Shown in pieces: positions 19,278-27,778 of a DNA stretch of 64,000 nucleotides. The position numbers and the translations under genes were made by a program. The notes below the pieces were generated by a model. It was not told where the DNA came from. It did not search any database and saw only the letters and a program-made list of their open reading frames with translations. How positions within the stretch are numbered: position 1 is the stretch's first letter; each line of letters opens with the position of its first letter. Location: positions 372,001-436,000 of the forward strand of contig NZ_KQ089823.1 in assembly GCF_001037495.1 (NCBI RefSeq), in the 5' to 3' direction. Source of the DNA: Citrobacter sp. MGH106 (GTDB lineage Bacteria; Pseudomonadota; Gammaproteobacteria; Enterobacterales; Enterobacteriaceae).

Positions 19278-20291
19278 TCAGACGATACCAGTAGTGACCG
19301 TAAATGACCGGGTTTGCTGCGGTTGTACCTCAAGCAAAGTACCGTTTCGCCTGGCAGCCAGGAACCCTTCCGGCCGACAAGTCGCAGGCAGGGCGAATGC
19401 TGCCACCTGCTGATCGCCGTTATAAAGGATCCAGCGAGTCACGTAGTTGAGTTCGGAACTGGCAAAACAGGTAACAAACGTGGTGCCATCCGGGGCGATC
19501 ATCCGGAATTCGGGTTTATCCGTGTATCTGTCCAGCTTGTCAGCAAAGAAGACGATTTCCGGATCGTAAAAGTCAGGTTCATTGAGCGTTGTCAGTGACG
19601 CTTCACCTTGTAAGATCCGTTGATTAAACGCCAGCCACTGTTCGGTGGGTTTCACATGTGCCGGAACAGATTCACGCAACTTCAGCGCTTCATCCGGGAT
19701 ATTCTGGCTAAAGGTAGCCTCCGGTACGTACGCATAATTCATGTGGCACATATACTGAAGTGGCATCGCGACAGATGCCAGGTTAGTGACGGCCATCTGA
19801 ATGTCAAAAAGCGCACTTGCTTTACGCATCACCACCGCAGGCTGCGCCTGATAATGATGACCGAATCCCATCACATACTCACAGCGTCCGGTCACACGCA
19901 GGCTATCGCCTTCCAGTTCCAGCCAGGCCTCGTCCATCGCGGCACAGGCCATTTCACCGTGCAACGGGTGAACATCTTCTGGTGACGGACAGCCATTCGC
20001 CAGTAACCCGGAATGGAAGGCAAAACAGCCATAAGTCGCGACCACTTCCGTTGCAGGTTTCGGCTGGCTGAACATGTTGTGCATGGTCAGATCGTGACCA
20101 TCAAACTGAGCATCCCAGATCATCTGCCCCATCCAGGGCAGAATAACCAGGTATCCACGACTGTTCTGGACCTTCAGCCCTTCCACACCGCTGGCATAGC
20201 GAAATGCGGTGATAGTGAAATCGCTGTTCTGCATTAGGGTTCGCGGATGTTCGCTAAAGAGCTCCCGCCACAGCGTGATTCGTGTTGTCAT
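19278..20291 (-). CDS. deoX: DeoX, aldose-epimerase-like DUF4432 protein of the deoxyribose operon
   Basis: A 337-aa protein of the galactose mutarotase-like superfamily (beta-sandwich, DUF4432 type). Motifs seen include ILPWMGQMIWDAQFDG (about residues 50-65), HNMFSQP and, later, MCHMNYAYV, which places His residues where aldose epimerases keep theirs. The ATG at 20291 has AGGAG eight bases upstream. It is the last gene of deoKPX, 11 bases after deoP, and corresponds to Salmonella deoX. It may interconvert anomers of 2-deoxy-D-ribose; this is inferred from fold and context. No enzyme activity is established to my knowledge. Confidence 0.8.
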   Translation of the reverse strand: MTTRITLWRELFSEHPRTLMQNSDFTITAFRYASGVEGLKVQNSRGYLVILPWMGQMIWDAQFDGHDLTMHNMFSQPKPATEVVATYGCFAFHSGLLANGCPSPEDVHPLHGEMACAAMDEAWLELEGDSLRVTGRCEYVMGFGHHYQAQPAVVMRKASALFDIQMAVTNLASVAMPLQYMCHMNYAYVPEATFSQNIPDEALKLRESVPAHVKPTEQWLAFNQRILQGEASLTTLNEPDFYDPEIVFFADKLDRYTDKPEFRMIAPDGTTFVTCFASSELNYVTRWILYNGDQQVAAFALPATCRPEGFLAARRNGTLLEVQPQQTRSFTVTTGIV

Positions 20292-20302
20292 GATCGTTCT
20301 CC

Positions 20303-21616
20303 TCAGGATGCAGTTGCTTCAGCCAGACTGCGCACTTTGCTTTCGCGCCAGAAGTAGATCCCCACGTAAACAAAGCACAGCATGGAGACAAGGAAAGAGA
20401 GTTGCAGCGAGTGGAACATATCCGCGACATAGCCCTGAATCGCCGGTATCACGGCCGCGCCAACAATGGCCATCACAATCACCGCGCCAGCCATTTCAGT
20501 ATGTTCGTTATCTACGGTATCCAGCGTGCCGGCATAGATAGTCGCCCAGCAGGGTCCAAACAGCACGCTCACCAGCACCGCAACGTAAACGGCACTAAAG
20601 CTCGGTGCCAGGGAGACATAGGCAAGGAACAATGCGCCGATGATAGAGTAAAGAATCAGCACCTTTTCCGGGTTAAAGCGGGTCATCAGAATATTGGCGA
20701 TAAACTTGCCGATGAAGAAGCAGGCAAAACTGTAGACCATAAAGTTAGAGGCATCACGTTCGTTGATATCGCCCAACTCCAGCGCCAGACGAATGGTGAA
20801 TGACCACACGGCTACCTGCATCCCCACATACAGGAACTGCGCCACAATGCCACGCCGGAAGCGGGCATTGCTCGCCAGATAGCGCAGCGTGTCCATCGCC
20901 GACGGGCGTTTATGGTTCGCGGTTTGCGCCACTTTGCAGGTCGGGAAACGGGTAAGTAGAAACAGCACCATCACGACCACCAGAACCATAATCATATACT
21001 TATACGGCTCAAGGGTGTTTTCCAGCATCAGCACTTTGAAGTTATGGATCTGCTCGGCATTCATCCCCGCCATCTGTTTTTCCAGACTATCGCCTTCGGA
21101 AAAGACCAGGTATTTACCCAACAAAATGCCGGATGCCGCACCAATCGGGTAAAAGGTCTGGCTGATATTCAGTCGCAACGTGGCATAGGCTTTTGGCCCA
21201 ATCATCGAACTGTAGGTATTCGCTGCGGTTTCCAGGAAACTCAAACCGATCGCAATCGCGAAGATTGCCGCAAGGAACATGGTGTAGGTTGCCATGTGCG
21301 ATGCCGGAAAAAAGAGCGTACAGCCAACAATGTATAGCGTCAGGCCAATTAATATCGCCACTTTATAGCTGGTCTTTTTAATCACCAGAGACGCTGGAAT
21401 CGCAATTAAAAAATAGCCGCCATAAAAGGCGCTCTGAACTAATGCCGAGGCAAAGTTACTGAGTGAAAATACGCTTTTAAATTGCGTAATCAGAATATCA
21501 TTTAATGCGGCTGCGCATCCCCATAACGGGAATAAACAGGATAACAAAATAAACTGGAACAGAGGGGTCTTATTCAGATACCCATCGGGCATCTGAATGA
21601 TGTTTTTATCGTTCAT
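20303..21616 (-). CDS. deoP: DeoP, FucP-family 2-deoxy-D-ribose permease
   Basis: A 437-aa sugar:proton symporter of the FHS family within the MFS, about twelve helices. It begins with a short cytoplasmic tail, then FILLSCLFPLWGCAAALNDILI, the FucP-type first helix with its Asn-Asp pair, and has the FLETAANTYSSMIGP motif in helix 4-5. Its gene lies between deoK and deoX, as in the Salmonella deoxyribose cluster, so deoxyribose is the expected substrate rather than fucose. Confidence 0.87.
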   Translation of the reverse strand: MNDKNIIQMPDGYLNKTPLFQFILLSCLFPLWGCAAALNDILITQFKSVFSLSNFASALVQSAFYGGYFLIAIPASLVIKKTSYKVAILIGLTLYIVGCTLFFPASHMATYTMFLAAIFAIAIGLSFLETAANTYSSMIGPKAYATLRLNISQTFYPIGAASGILLGKYLVFSEGDSLEKQMAGMNAEQIHNFKVLMLENTLEPYKYMIMVLVVVMVLFLLTRFPTCKVAQTANHKRPSAMDTLRYLASNARFRRGIVAQFLYVGMQVAVWSFTIRLALELGDINERDASNFMVYSFACFFIGKFIANILMTRFNPEKVLILYSIIGALFLAYVSLAPSFSAVYVAVLVSVLFGPCWATIYAGTLDTVDNEHTEMAGAVIVMAIVGAAVIPAIQGYVADMFHSLQLSFLVSMLCFVYVGIYFWRESKVRSLAEATAS

Positions 21617-21643
21617 AGTGCTACCTTTTACAATGCAGGAGTG

Positions 21644-22564
21644 TTATTCGTTTAGGGTAAGAAACTCATTAAATTGTTCGATACTCGGATAAGAAGATTG
21701 CGTACCTTTTCCGGTGACGCTAAACGCAGCAAAAAGGGCGGCTTTCTTCATGGCGGCTTCGACATCACCACTCTGGACATAATAATGGGCAAAACAACCA
21801 ATAAAGGCGTCGCCTGCGCCGCTGGTATCGACGGCATTGACGCGAAACGCCGGGACATGTACTTCCTGGTCACGCGTCATCCATAGCGCGCCTTTTTCAC
21901 CCATTGTCACAATAATATTGTTAAGTCCTTTATCCACCAGGGAACGGGCAGCTGCGCGAATATGGTCATAAGTATCAACCGGCATCCCCGTTAATATTTC
22001 AAGTTCGGTTTCATTCGGCACAAAGAAATCACATTTACAAGCGTAGGACATATCTAATTCACGTAATGCTGGTGCGGGATTTAATAACACTTCAATGCCA
22101 TGCTTTTTACCAAATTCAATCGCGTGATAAACTGTTTCCAGTTGGACTTCCAGTTGCAGGACAATAAGCTGGCATTTTTTTAAATCTTCCGCTGCACGAT
22201 CGATATCCTCCGGAGAGAGAAATTTGTTCGCCCCTTTAATAATAAGAATGCTGTTACTTGAGTTGGCATTCACAAAGATCGGTGCGACGCCGCTGCTGGT
22301 ACACGGAACTTTTTCTACATAGGTGGTGTTAATACCCCAGGATTCGAGGTTACGAATGGTGTTATCGGCAAAAATATCATCACCGACTTTCGTCAGCATC
22401 AGCACTTTAGAATTGAGTTTCGCGGCCGCAACGGCCTGATTCGCCCCTTTACCACCACAGCCGATTTTAAACGCCGGTGCTTCCAGGGTTTCCCCTTCTT
22501 TCGGCATCTGGTTGGTGTAGGTGATGAGATCCACCATGTTAGAGCCAATAACAGCGATATCCAT
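21644..22564 (-). CDS. deoK: DeoK, deoxyribokinase (PfkB family)
   Basis: A 306-aa ribokinase-like enzyme that phosphorylates 2-deoxy-D-ribose at C5. Signature 1 is GCGGKGANQAVAAAKL (about residues 36-51) and signature 2 is DTSGAGDAFIGCFAH with catalytic Asp (about residues 247-261). The ATG at 22564 (MDIAVIGS) follows an AGAGG-type site; the ORF's seven extra residues are rejected. The length equals that reported for S. enterica DeoK. The product deoxyribose 5-phosphate would go to DeoC aldolase, encoded elsewhere. First gene of deoKPX. Confidence 0.9.
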   Translation of the reverse strand: MDIAVIGSNMVDLITYTNQMPKEGETLEAPAFKIGCGGKGANQAVAAAKLNSKVLMLTKVGDDIFADNTIRNLESWGINTTYVEKVPCTSSGVAPIFVNANSSNSILIIKGANKFLSPEDIDRAAEDLKKCQLIVLQLEVQLETVYHAIEFGKKHGIEVLLNPAPALRELDMSYACKCDFFVPNETELEILTGMPVDTYDHIRAAARSLVDKGLNNIIVTMGEKGALWMTRDQEVHVPAFRVNAVDTSGAGDAFIGCFAHYYVQSGDVEAAMKKAALFAAFSVTGKGTQSSYPSIEQFNEFLTLNE

Positions 22565-22890
22565 TTTACTACCTCTCAGAAACAATCACACAACAATGAT
22601 ATTAAAATAACATTATCATGTTACTTTCGTATCATTTGTGATTACGATCGCGATTGGAGGATCATTTTTCTGTTTATTTATTAAACACGAGATTAGCGGT
22701 TGATTAATCCCCCCCTTCTCACAACAATTACAATCTACTGAAATTAAACTGTTTATAATCAAAAAAACGAGAATAAACGCGCTTTTAATTCCCGCCCGTC
22801 GGACGTATAGTAATGCAGCAATGTGATGTTCCTTACGACACAAAAATGTTACTAACGGAACATGCAAAATATGAATCGCGGAGAAGGTGA
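22565..22890. promoter_or_regulatory. Divergent deoK/deoQ promoter region
   Basis: A 326-bp AT-rich gap between the divergent operons, containing no gene. TGTGATTACGATCG (near 22635) and AATGTGATG (near 22820) each have a good CRP half site (TGTGA), but neither has the matching second half, so CRP control is only a guess. DeoQ operators are expected here; I could not identify a convincing repeat. Confidence 0.4.
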
Positions 22891-23676
22891 ATGGAAACCA
22901 AGCAAAAAGAACGTATTCGACGCCTGATGGAACTGTTGAAGAAGACCGACCGCATCCATCTGAAAGACGCCGCGCGGATGCTGGAGGTTTCCGTGATGAC
23001 CATTCGCCGGGATCTCAGCCAGGATGACGAACCGTTACCCCTGACGCTGCTCGGCGGCTATATTGTGATGGTGAACAAACCCGCCACCATCGTTAACGCT
23101 CCGCTCCCCACGCAAAAACCTTATCATCGCGACGATCTACCGGTTGCCATTCTGGCCGCAGGACTGGTGAGTGAAAACGATCTGGTCTTTTTTGATAATG
23201 GTGTGGAAATGCCGTTGGTGGTCAGCATGATCCCTGACGATATAACCTTTACCGGGATTTGCTACTCGCACCGGGTGTTTGTGGCGCTGAATGAAAAGCC
23301 TAATGCCACAGCGATCCTCTGCGGGGGGACCTATCGGGCGAAAAGTGACGCCTTCTACGACACCAGTAATCCTTCGCCGCTGGACTCACTGAATCCTCGA
23401 AAAGTCTTTATCTCCGCCAGCGGTGTACACGAGCACTTCGGCGTCAGTTGGTTTAACCCGGACGACCTCGCCACCAAACGCAAAGCAATGGAGCGCGGGC
23501 TCCGTAAAATTTTGCTGACCCGTCACGCCCTTTTTGATGAGGTCGCACCTGCCAGCATTGGTCCGCTTTCCACCTTTGATGTGCTGATCAGCGACCGTCC
23601 GTTACCGGCAGATTACGCCACCCACTGCCGGAACGGTTCCGTCAAAGTGATCACCCCCGATTCAGACGGCGACTAA
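22891..23676 (+). CDS. deoQ: DeoQ, DeoR-family repressor of the deoxyribose genes
   Basis: A 261-aa DeoR-type regulator. The N-terminus has the family helix-turn-helix (RIHLKDAARMLEVSVMTIRRDL, with VSVMTIRRDL as signature). The C-terminal sugar-phosphate-sensing domain includes FDNGVEMPLVV, CGGTYRAKSDAF and SASGVHEHFGVSWF. GGAGAAGGTGA lies just before the ATG. It diverges from deoKPX and converges with ilvN, whose stop lies one base away from its own. By position it equals Salmonella deoQ. Confidence 0.88.
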   Translation: METKQKERIRRLMELLKKTDRIHLKDAARMLEVSVMTIRRDLSQDDEPLPLTLLGGYIVMVNKPATIVNAPLPTQKPYHRDDLPVAILAAGLVSENDLVFFDNGVEMPLVVSMIPDDITFTGICYSHRVFVALNEKPNATAILCGGTYRAKSDAFYDTSNPSPLDSLNPRKVFISASGVHEHFGVSWFNPDDLATKRKAMERGLRKILLTRHALFDEVAPASIGPLSTFDVLISDRPLPADYATHCRNGSVKVITPDSDGD

Positions 23677-23677
23677 G

Positions 23678-23968
23678 CTACTCAAAAAAGACGGTAATTT
23701 TATTAAACATTGAGGGATCGGACTGGTTACGTGCAACTTTCACAACATCTTCCAGCTTATCTATCTGGCTTATCATCTGTTCCAGACGCTGGTCGTCGTT
23801 GACCAATAGCCAGATACGACTCTGATCGCTGCCCTGAATCGGTAGACAGAGAATACCTTCCACGTTAAATGCCCGACGGGCGAACAGGCCGCAAACGTGG
23901 GTCATTACGCCGGGGTGGTTACGTACGGTGAGTTCCAGAATTACGTTGTCATGAGTCTGCTGTTGCAT
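23678..23968 (-). CDS. ilvN: IlvN, acetohydroxyacid synthase I regulatory subunit
   Basis: A 96-aa ACT-domain protein, the E. coli length. It starts [29 protein letters not shown], the valine-binding ACT motif. It makes AHAS I fully active and sensitive to valine. It follows ilvB by three bases in the same operon. It ends next to deoQ, where the deo locus has been inserted relative to E. coli. Confidence 0.97.
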   Translation of the reverse strand: MQQQTHDNVILELTVRNHPGVMTHVCGLFARRAFNVEGILCLPIQGSDQSRIWLLVNDDQRLEQMISQIDKLEDVVKVARNQSDPSMFNKITVFFE

Positions 23969-23971
23969 GGC

Positions 23972-25660
23972 TTATTCCCCCACCATTTCTGTGTTTGCCG
24001 CACCCGGCGGCACCATCGGGTACACTTTCTCTTCGGCGTCAATGCGCACGTGGATCAGTGCAGGTCCTGGACGATTGATAATCTCCTGCAGCGCCGCCTG
24101 TGGGTCTGCTTCGTTGTTCAAATCGCAGGTGTCGAGACCAAAACCGGCGGCAATCTGCATAAAGTTAATCATTCCAGGATAGGTAGCGGCAAAAACCCCC
24201 TGTTTGTAGAACAGGCTTTGTTGCTGATACACCAGCCCCAGCGCTTCGTTGTTCATCAGGATAATTTTAATATCCAGCTGATTTTCACTGGCGGTGGCCA
24301 TTTCCTGAATATTCATCATCAGGCTGCCATCACCAGAGAAACACAGCACTTTTTTATCCGGATTCGCCAGTGCAGCACCAATTGCCGCTGGCAGTCCAAA
24401 GCCCATAGTCCCCAGGCCACCGGATGTCAGCCACTGACGCGGACGGTTCAGTGGGTAAGCCTGCGCCGCCCACATCTGATGCTGACCCACATCGGTGGTG
24501 ATGATCGCGCTGTCGTCCACACAGGCAGCAACGGCGTTAATCAGCCCGTAATGGGTGAGTGGGTCGCTTTCCTGCGGAATAGAGCAAGGGAATTCGCGCT
24601 GTAAATCGGCCACCATTTGATGCCACTCTTCACGCGGCTGCGCCTCAATCAGAGGGATCAGCTGCGCCAGCACCTCATCGACATCAGCCTGAATCGCCAC
24701 GTGCGGTTGTTTAATTTTACCCAATTCGGCACGGTCGATATCCACATGAATAATTTTGGCATTCGGACAGAACTGTTCGGTTTTGCCAATCGCCCGGTCA
24801 TCAAAACGTGCACCAAGAACAATCAACAAATCCGCTTCTTGCAGAATAAAGTTGGTACTGCGCGCACCGTGCATCCCCAGCATACCTAACGACAACGGAT
24901 GCGCTTTTGGCAGCATGCCGAGCGCCATTAAGGTCATGGTGGTTGGCAACGTCGCTTTTTCTGCCAGCTCGCGCACCCGCGCAGGCGCATTGATGACGCC
25001 GCCCCCGAGGTATAACACAGGCCGCTTCGCCGCATTAATCATTGCTGCGGCATCACGGATGCTGTCCGCGTTAAAAGTAGGCGTGGACATTTTTTCGGCC
25101 GGTTCAGGCATCTCGTCCAGCTCAATCGTTGCTGTTTGTATGTCCTTAGGAATGTCTATCCACACCGGACCCGGTCGTCCTGACTGCGCAATGCGGAATG
25201 CATCGCTCATAACCTGCGGTAGTTCATTGATATGTCGGACCAGATAGTTGTGTTTAGTGATGGGGATAGAGATGCCGTAGGTGTCGACTTCCTGAAAGGC
25301 GTCGGTACCGATCATTGAGGCCGGAACCTGCCCGGTGATACACACCAGCGGGATGGAATCCAGACGCGCATCGGCAATAGCGGTCACCAGGTTGGTTGCG
25401 CCTGGCCCACTACAGGCCATACACACAGCGGGTTTACCATCGGTTCTCGCCATTCCCTGGGCGATAAACCCCGCACCCTGCTCGTGGCGCGCCAGGATAT
25501 GACGGATTTGCGTGCTTTGGCTTAAGGCGTCGTAGACGGGGAGAATCGAACCGCCAGGAATACCGGTGACCACCTTGATACCCTGGCGCTCCAGAAAATG
25601 AACGATAAATTCTGCGCCCGTAAAACGCGTACGTTTGGATGTTATGCCCGAACTTGCCAT
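23972..25660 (-). CDS. ilvB: IlvB, acetohydroxyacid synthase I catalytic subunit
   Basis: A 562-aa ThDP- and FAD-dependent enzyme forming acetolactate and acetohydroxybutyrate for valine and isoleucine synthesis. The catalytic glutamate lies in ARHEQGAGFIAQGMAR (about residue 60) and the ThDP-Mg motif reads GDGSLMMNIQEMATASEN (about residues 440-457). The central FAD domain is present. It begins MASSGITS, as in E. coli. Expression is set by the upstream ivbL attenuator. An ERIC repeat sits between the attenuator and this start. Confidence 0.97.
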   Translation of the reverse strand: MASSGITSKRTRFTGAEFIVHFLERQGIKVVTGIPGGSILPVYDALSQSTQIRHILARHEQGAGFIAQGMARTDGKPAVCMACSGPGATNLVTAIADARLDSIPLVCITGQVPASMIGTDAFQEVDTYGISIPITKHNYLVRHINELPQVMSDAFRIAQSGRPGPVWIDIPKDIQTATIELDEMPEPAEKMSTPTFNADSIRDAAAMINAAKRPVLYLGGGVINAPARVRELAEKATLPTTMTLMALGMLPKAHPLSLGMLGMHGARSTNFILQEADLLIVLGARFDDRAIGKTEQFCPNAKIIHVDIDRAELGKIKQPHVAIQADVDEVLAQLIPLIEAQPREEWHQMVADLQREFPCSIPQESDPLTHYGLINAVAACVDDSAIITTDVGQHQMWAAQAYPLNRPRQWLTSGGLGTMGFGLPAAIGAALANPDKKVLCFSGDGSLMMNIQEMATASENQLDIKIILMNNEALGLVYQQQSLFYKQGVFAATYPGMINFMQIAAGFGLDTCDLNNEADPQAALQEIINRPGPALIHVRIDAEEKVYPMVPPGAANTEMVGE

Positions 25661-25691
25661 GCTCCAGTCCTTTTTATTCTGGGCCGACTTT

Positions 25692-25818
25692 ACGCGTCGT
25701 ATTTCAAGTTGCTGGTGCGTTGGCTGCTCGCGTTCCCCTCAGTCACGTACCGATGTACGCTCCTGGAGATTCGCTCACTTGCCGCCTTCCTGCAACCCGA
25801 ATTACTTAGCGTATCCGG
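25692..25818. repeat. ERIC repeat inside the ivbL-ilvB leader
   Basis: A 127-bp element of ERIC length. It begins GTATTTCAAGTTGCTGGTGCG after ACGC, has the core CCCTCAGTCACGTACC-GATGTACGCTCCTGGAG, and ends CCTGCAACCCGAATTACTTAG. It lies between the ivbL attenuator and ilvB, so it is transcribed as part of the ilvBN mRNA leader and would fold into a hairpin just upstream of the ilvB ribosome site. Confidence 0.75.
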
Positions 25819-25834
25819 GGAGGTCTCTTAAACG

Positions 25835-25868
25835 AAAAACCCCGCCCGGTTTGCGCCGGCGGGGTTTT
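25835..25868 (-). terminator. ilvBN attenuator
   Basis: On the minus strand a GC-rich stem (CCCCGCCGGC with GCCGGGCGGGG-like partner) is followed by TTTTTCG, starting about 24 bases after the ivbL stop. This is the rho-independent attenuator of the ilvBN operon: ribosome stalling at Val/Leu codons of ivbL prevents its formation. Confidence 0.88.
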
Positions 25869-25891
25869 GGAATCGTGTGTTGTTCCGGACC

Positions 25892-25990
25892 CTACGGCGC
25901 ATTGCCGACGACCACCACCACACGCACGACGACCGCTGCGCGAGATGGCGCAGTTTTTAGTAGGGTCGCAGTCAGCATGGAAGGGTTCAT
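25892..25990 (-). CDS. ivbL: IvbL, ilvBN leader peptide
   Basis: A 32-codon leader, the E. coli length, reading MNPSMLTATLLKTAPSRAA, then three valines, Arg, five valines and GNAP. The run of Val codons, with Leu codons earlier, senses charged tRNA-Val and tRNA-Leu. AAGG lies seven bases before the ATG. It is directly upstream of the attenuator hairpin. A second in-frame ATG at 25978 would make a shorter peptide and is less likely. Confidence 0.93.
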   Translation of the reverse strand: MNPSMLTATLLKTAPSRAAVVVRVVVVVGNAP

Positions 25991-26112
25991 TAGGGACCTT
26001 GTCTGTTTGTTGGTTAACAGGATTCATACAAACACAGCTTTTTCGGCGTGACAATGGAAAATTTTTCATCTGCACAAAAATGCGTCAAAGATCACACTTC
26101 ACTATATGTGAC

Positions 26113-26196
26113 GCAAAAAACAAAAAACCCCGCCGGAGCGAGGTTTTTTCAGCGTTGTGCGGTTGGTGGCCGCAAAGCACACTGTGTTATGTCAAC
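26113..26196 (-). ncRNA. istR: IstR-1, antisense RNA inhibiting tisB translation
   Basis: On the minus strand, a 5' end at about 26196 (GTTGACATAACACAG) and a terminator hairpin (CCTCGCTCCGGCGGGG followed by TTTTTTG) bound an RNA of about 77 nt, matching E. coli IstR-1 in size and sequence. The 21 nt at 26176-26196 recur exactly on the same strand at 26424-26444 in the tisAB leader, so IstR-1 can pair perfectly with that mRNA over 21 nt. This is the known antitoxin site covering the ribosome standby region. The longer SOS-induced IstR-2 would start further upstream and share this terminator. Confidence 0.9.
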
Positions 26197-26291
26197 GGTA
26201 AAAGTATACGCGTTCCGCGAAGAACACGCAATTTCGGCACGAATTTTGATGTTTTTGAGTATGGCTTAACGATGGCAGAACGTCCATATAA

Positions 26292-26311
26292 TACTGTTAA
26301 TTTATACAGTA
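26292..26311. promoter_or_regulatory. LexA box controlling tisAB (and istR-2)
   Basis: TACTGTTAATTTATACAGTA matches the LexA consensus (CTGT-N8-ACAG) at every fixed base. It lies between the divergent istR and tisAB transcripts, so SOS induction should fire both tisAB and istR-2. Confidence 0.92.
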
Positions 26312-26423
26312 TTTATCTATAATGTCACCGTACGCAATGTGTTATGCGGGGGCCGCATCGTAAACCGGCGCAACAAAGTCCTGGCTGAAACGGGTGGTGC
26401 CGTCAGCGCCTGAACCCCGTGTG

Positions 26424-26444
26424 AGCACACTGTGTTATGTCAAC
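26424..26444 (+). promoter_or_regulatory. IstR-1 pairing site in the tisAB leader
   Basis: The 21 nt here are identical to 26176-26196 (AGCACACTGTG through TGTCAAC). In the tisAB mRNA this is the ribosome standby segment, about 70 nt upstream of tisB, that IstR-1 blocks. Confidence 0.85.
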
Positions 26445-26512
26445 AAAGGTGCTGGTAACAGGCAGCGGCAAGGTACGCCAGCACCGTGCTCCTTGTACCA
26501 AAAGGAGAGCGT

Positions 26513-26602
26513 ATGAGCCTCGTGGATATCGCTATTCTTATCCTCAAACTCATTGTTGCAGCACTGCAACTACTTGATGCGGTTCTGAAATACATTAAGT
26601 GA
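26513..26602 (+). CDS. tisB: TisB, SOS-induced membrane toxin peptide
   Basis: A 29-aa single-helix peptide (MSLVDIAILILKLIVAALQ, then LLDAVLKYIK), identical to E. coli TisB as far as I recall. It forms pores in the inner membrane, lowers the proton motive force and promotes persister formation after DNA damage. AAGGAGA lies five bases before the ATG. It is regulated by the LexA box at 26292 and by IstR-1. The untranslated tisA region lies upstream. Confidence 0.95.
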   Translation: MSLVDIAILILKLIVAALQLLDAVLKYIK

Positions 26603-26623
26603 TTCAGATTCAAGTCGCACCTA

Positions 26624-26650
26624 AGAGGAGCGGGAAACCGCTCCTCTTTC
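26624..26650 (+). terminator. tisAB terminator
   Basis: A ten-base stem, AGAGGAGCGG with CCGCTCCTCT around a GAAA loop, followed by TTC, 22 bases after the tisB stop. Confidence 0.85.
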
Positions 26651-26720
26651 ACTTCTCCCTGGTGCTTGCACCGCGCCAATATGTTACGTTTTTATGACAT
26701 TCTCAGGGAAGAATACCGCC

Positions 26721-27554
26721 ATGACCCTTTCTGTTTTCTGCATTTTGCTGTTTGCCGCGCTGCTTCATGCCAGCTGGAATGCCATTGTAAAAGCAGGAAA
26801 CGACAAACTTTACTCAGCCATCAGCGTCAGTGGCTCGGCGGCTGTTATGGCGCTGGTATGTTTACCTTTTGCACCACATCCCTCTGTCGCCAGCCTGCCA
26901 TATTTAGCGATCTCAACCGCGTTACAGGTGGTGTATACCGTACTGGTTGCTAAAACTTATCAGGTCTCGGACATGAGCCAGACCTATCCCTTAATGCGCG
27001 GCACAGCCCCACTGCTGGTCGCTATCATTAGCGTCCTGTTTCTCGGCGATAGCCTGTCGATGCTTGCGTGGGTAGGTATTGCTACGATCTGTCTGGCAAT
27101 CCTCGGGATGGCATTTAACGGTCGCAGCAGTTCGCAGCGTGGAATTATCCTGGCATTAATCAATGCCTGCTTTATTGCCGGATATACACTGGTGGATGGC
27201 ACCGGTGTGAGATTATCAGATACCGCGCTGGGCTATACGCTTTGGACGTTCTTTCTGAACGGCTCATGCCTGCTGAGCTGGGCGATGATTGCCCGACGCC
27301 GGGAAGCATCGCGCTATCTGGTACAACAGTGGAAAAAAGGGATTCTGGGCGGTATTGGCACCATGGGCTCTTACGGACTGGCGCTGTGGGCGATGACGCA
27401 GGCCCCGCTGGCGGTCGTCGCCGCGCTGCGCGAAACGTCTATTCTGTTTGGCGCCCTGCTCGCCTGGCTACTACTTAAGGAAAAAGTCGCCGGAATACGT
27501 CTTATCGCCGCGGGGGGAATTGCTTTGGGGGCAATTTTATTGCGTTTATCCTGA
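26721..27554 (+). CDS. DMT-superfamily (EamA-type) transporter
   Basis: A 277-aa membrane protein with about ten helices and an internal duplication typical of EamA permeases: LLFAALLHASWNAIVKAG in repeat one, and GIILALINACFIAGYTLVDGTGVRLS in repeat two. SQTYPLMRGTAPLLVAIISVLFLGD is a classic DMT helix-4 motif. The ATG at 26721 was chosen because GGAAG lies upstream and it leads straight into the first helix; the frame also extends to an ATG at 26694. Neighbours tisB and emrD give no clue to the substrate. I do not recall it at this site in E. coli K-12. Confidence 0.85.
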   Translation: MTLSVFCILLFAALLHASWNAIVKAGNDKLYSAISVSGSAAVMALVCLPFAPHPSVASLPYLAISTALQVVYTVLVAKTYQVSDMSQTYPLMRGTAPLLVAIISVLFLGDSLSMLAWVGIATICLAILGMAFNGRSSSQRGIILALINACFIAGYTLVDGTGVRLSDTALGYTLWTFFLNGSCLLSWAMIARRREASRYLVQQWKKGILGGIGTMGSYGLALWAMTQAPLAVVAALRETSILFGALLAWLLLKEKVAGIRLIAAGGIALGAILLRLS

Positions 27555-27556
27555 TT

Positions 27557-27580
27557 GCCGGATGGCGGCTACGCCTTACC
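27557..27580. repeat. REP unit
   Basis: GCCGGATGGCGGCTACGCCTTA, the standard REP palindrome, two bases after the stop of the DMT transporter gene. Confidence 0.75.
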
Positions 27581-27778
27581 TATCCTGTCATCGCCATCAC
27601 CATTCATTCCGGCAACATTTATTGCCGCTTTTTGTTTACATTTCCTGCCGTTCACCTCCCGATCATTGCAGTTCTGAATATGGTCTTCTTTTTTTAATGT
27701 GGTAGATTCCACGCGCATTTACGGGAATTAGCAGCACCTTATTCTTATTTTTTCTATTTTTGAAAAGTAATCAGCGAA

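Noticed and set aside
23897-24604. 235-codon plus-strand frame across ilvN-ilvB
   Set aside because: Antisense shadow of ilvB, rich in His/Gln/Arg, with no start signals.
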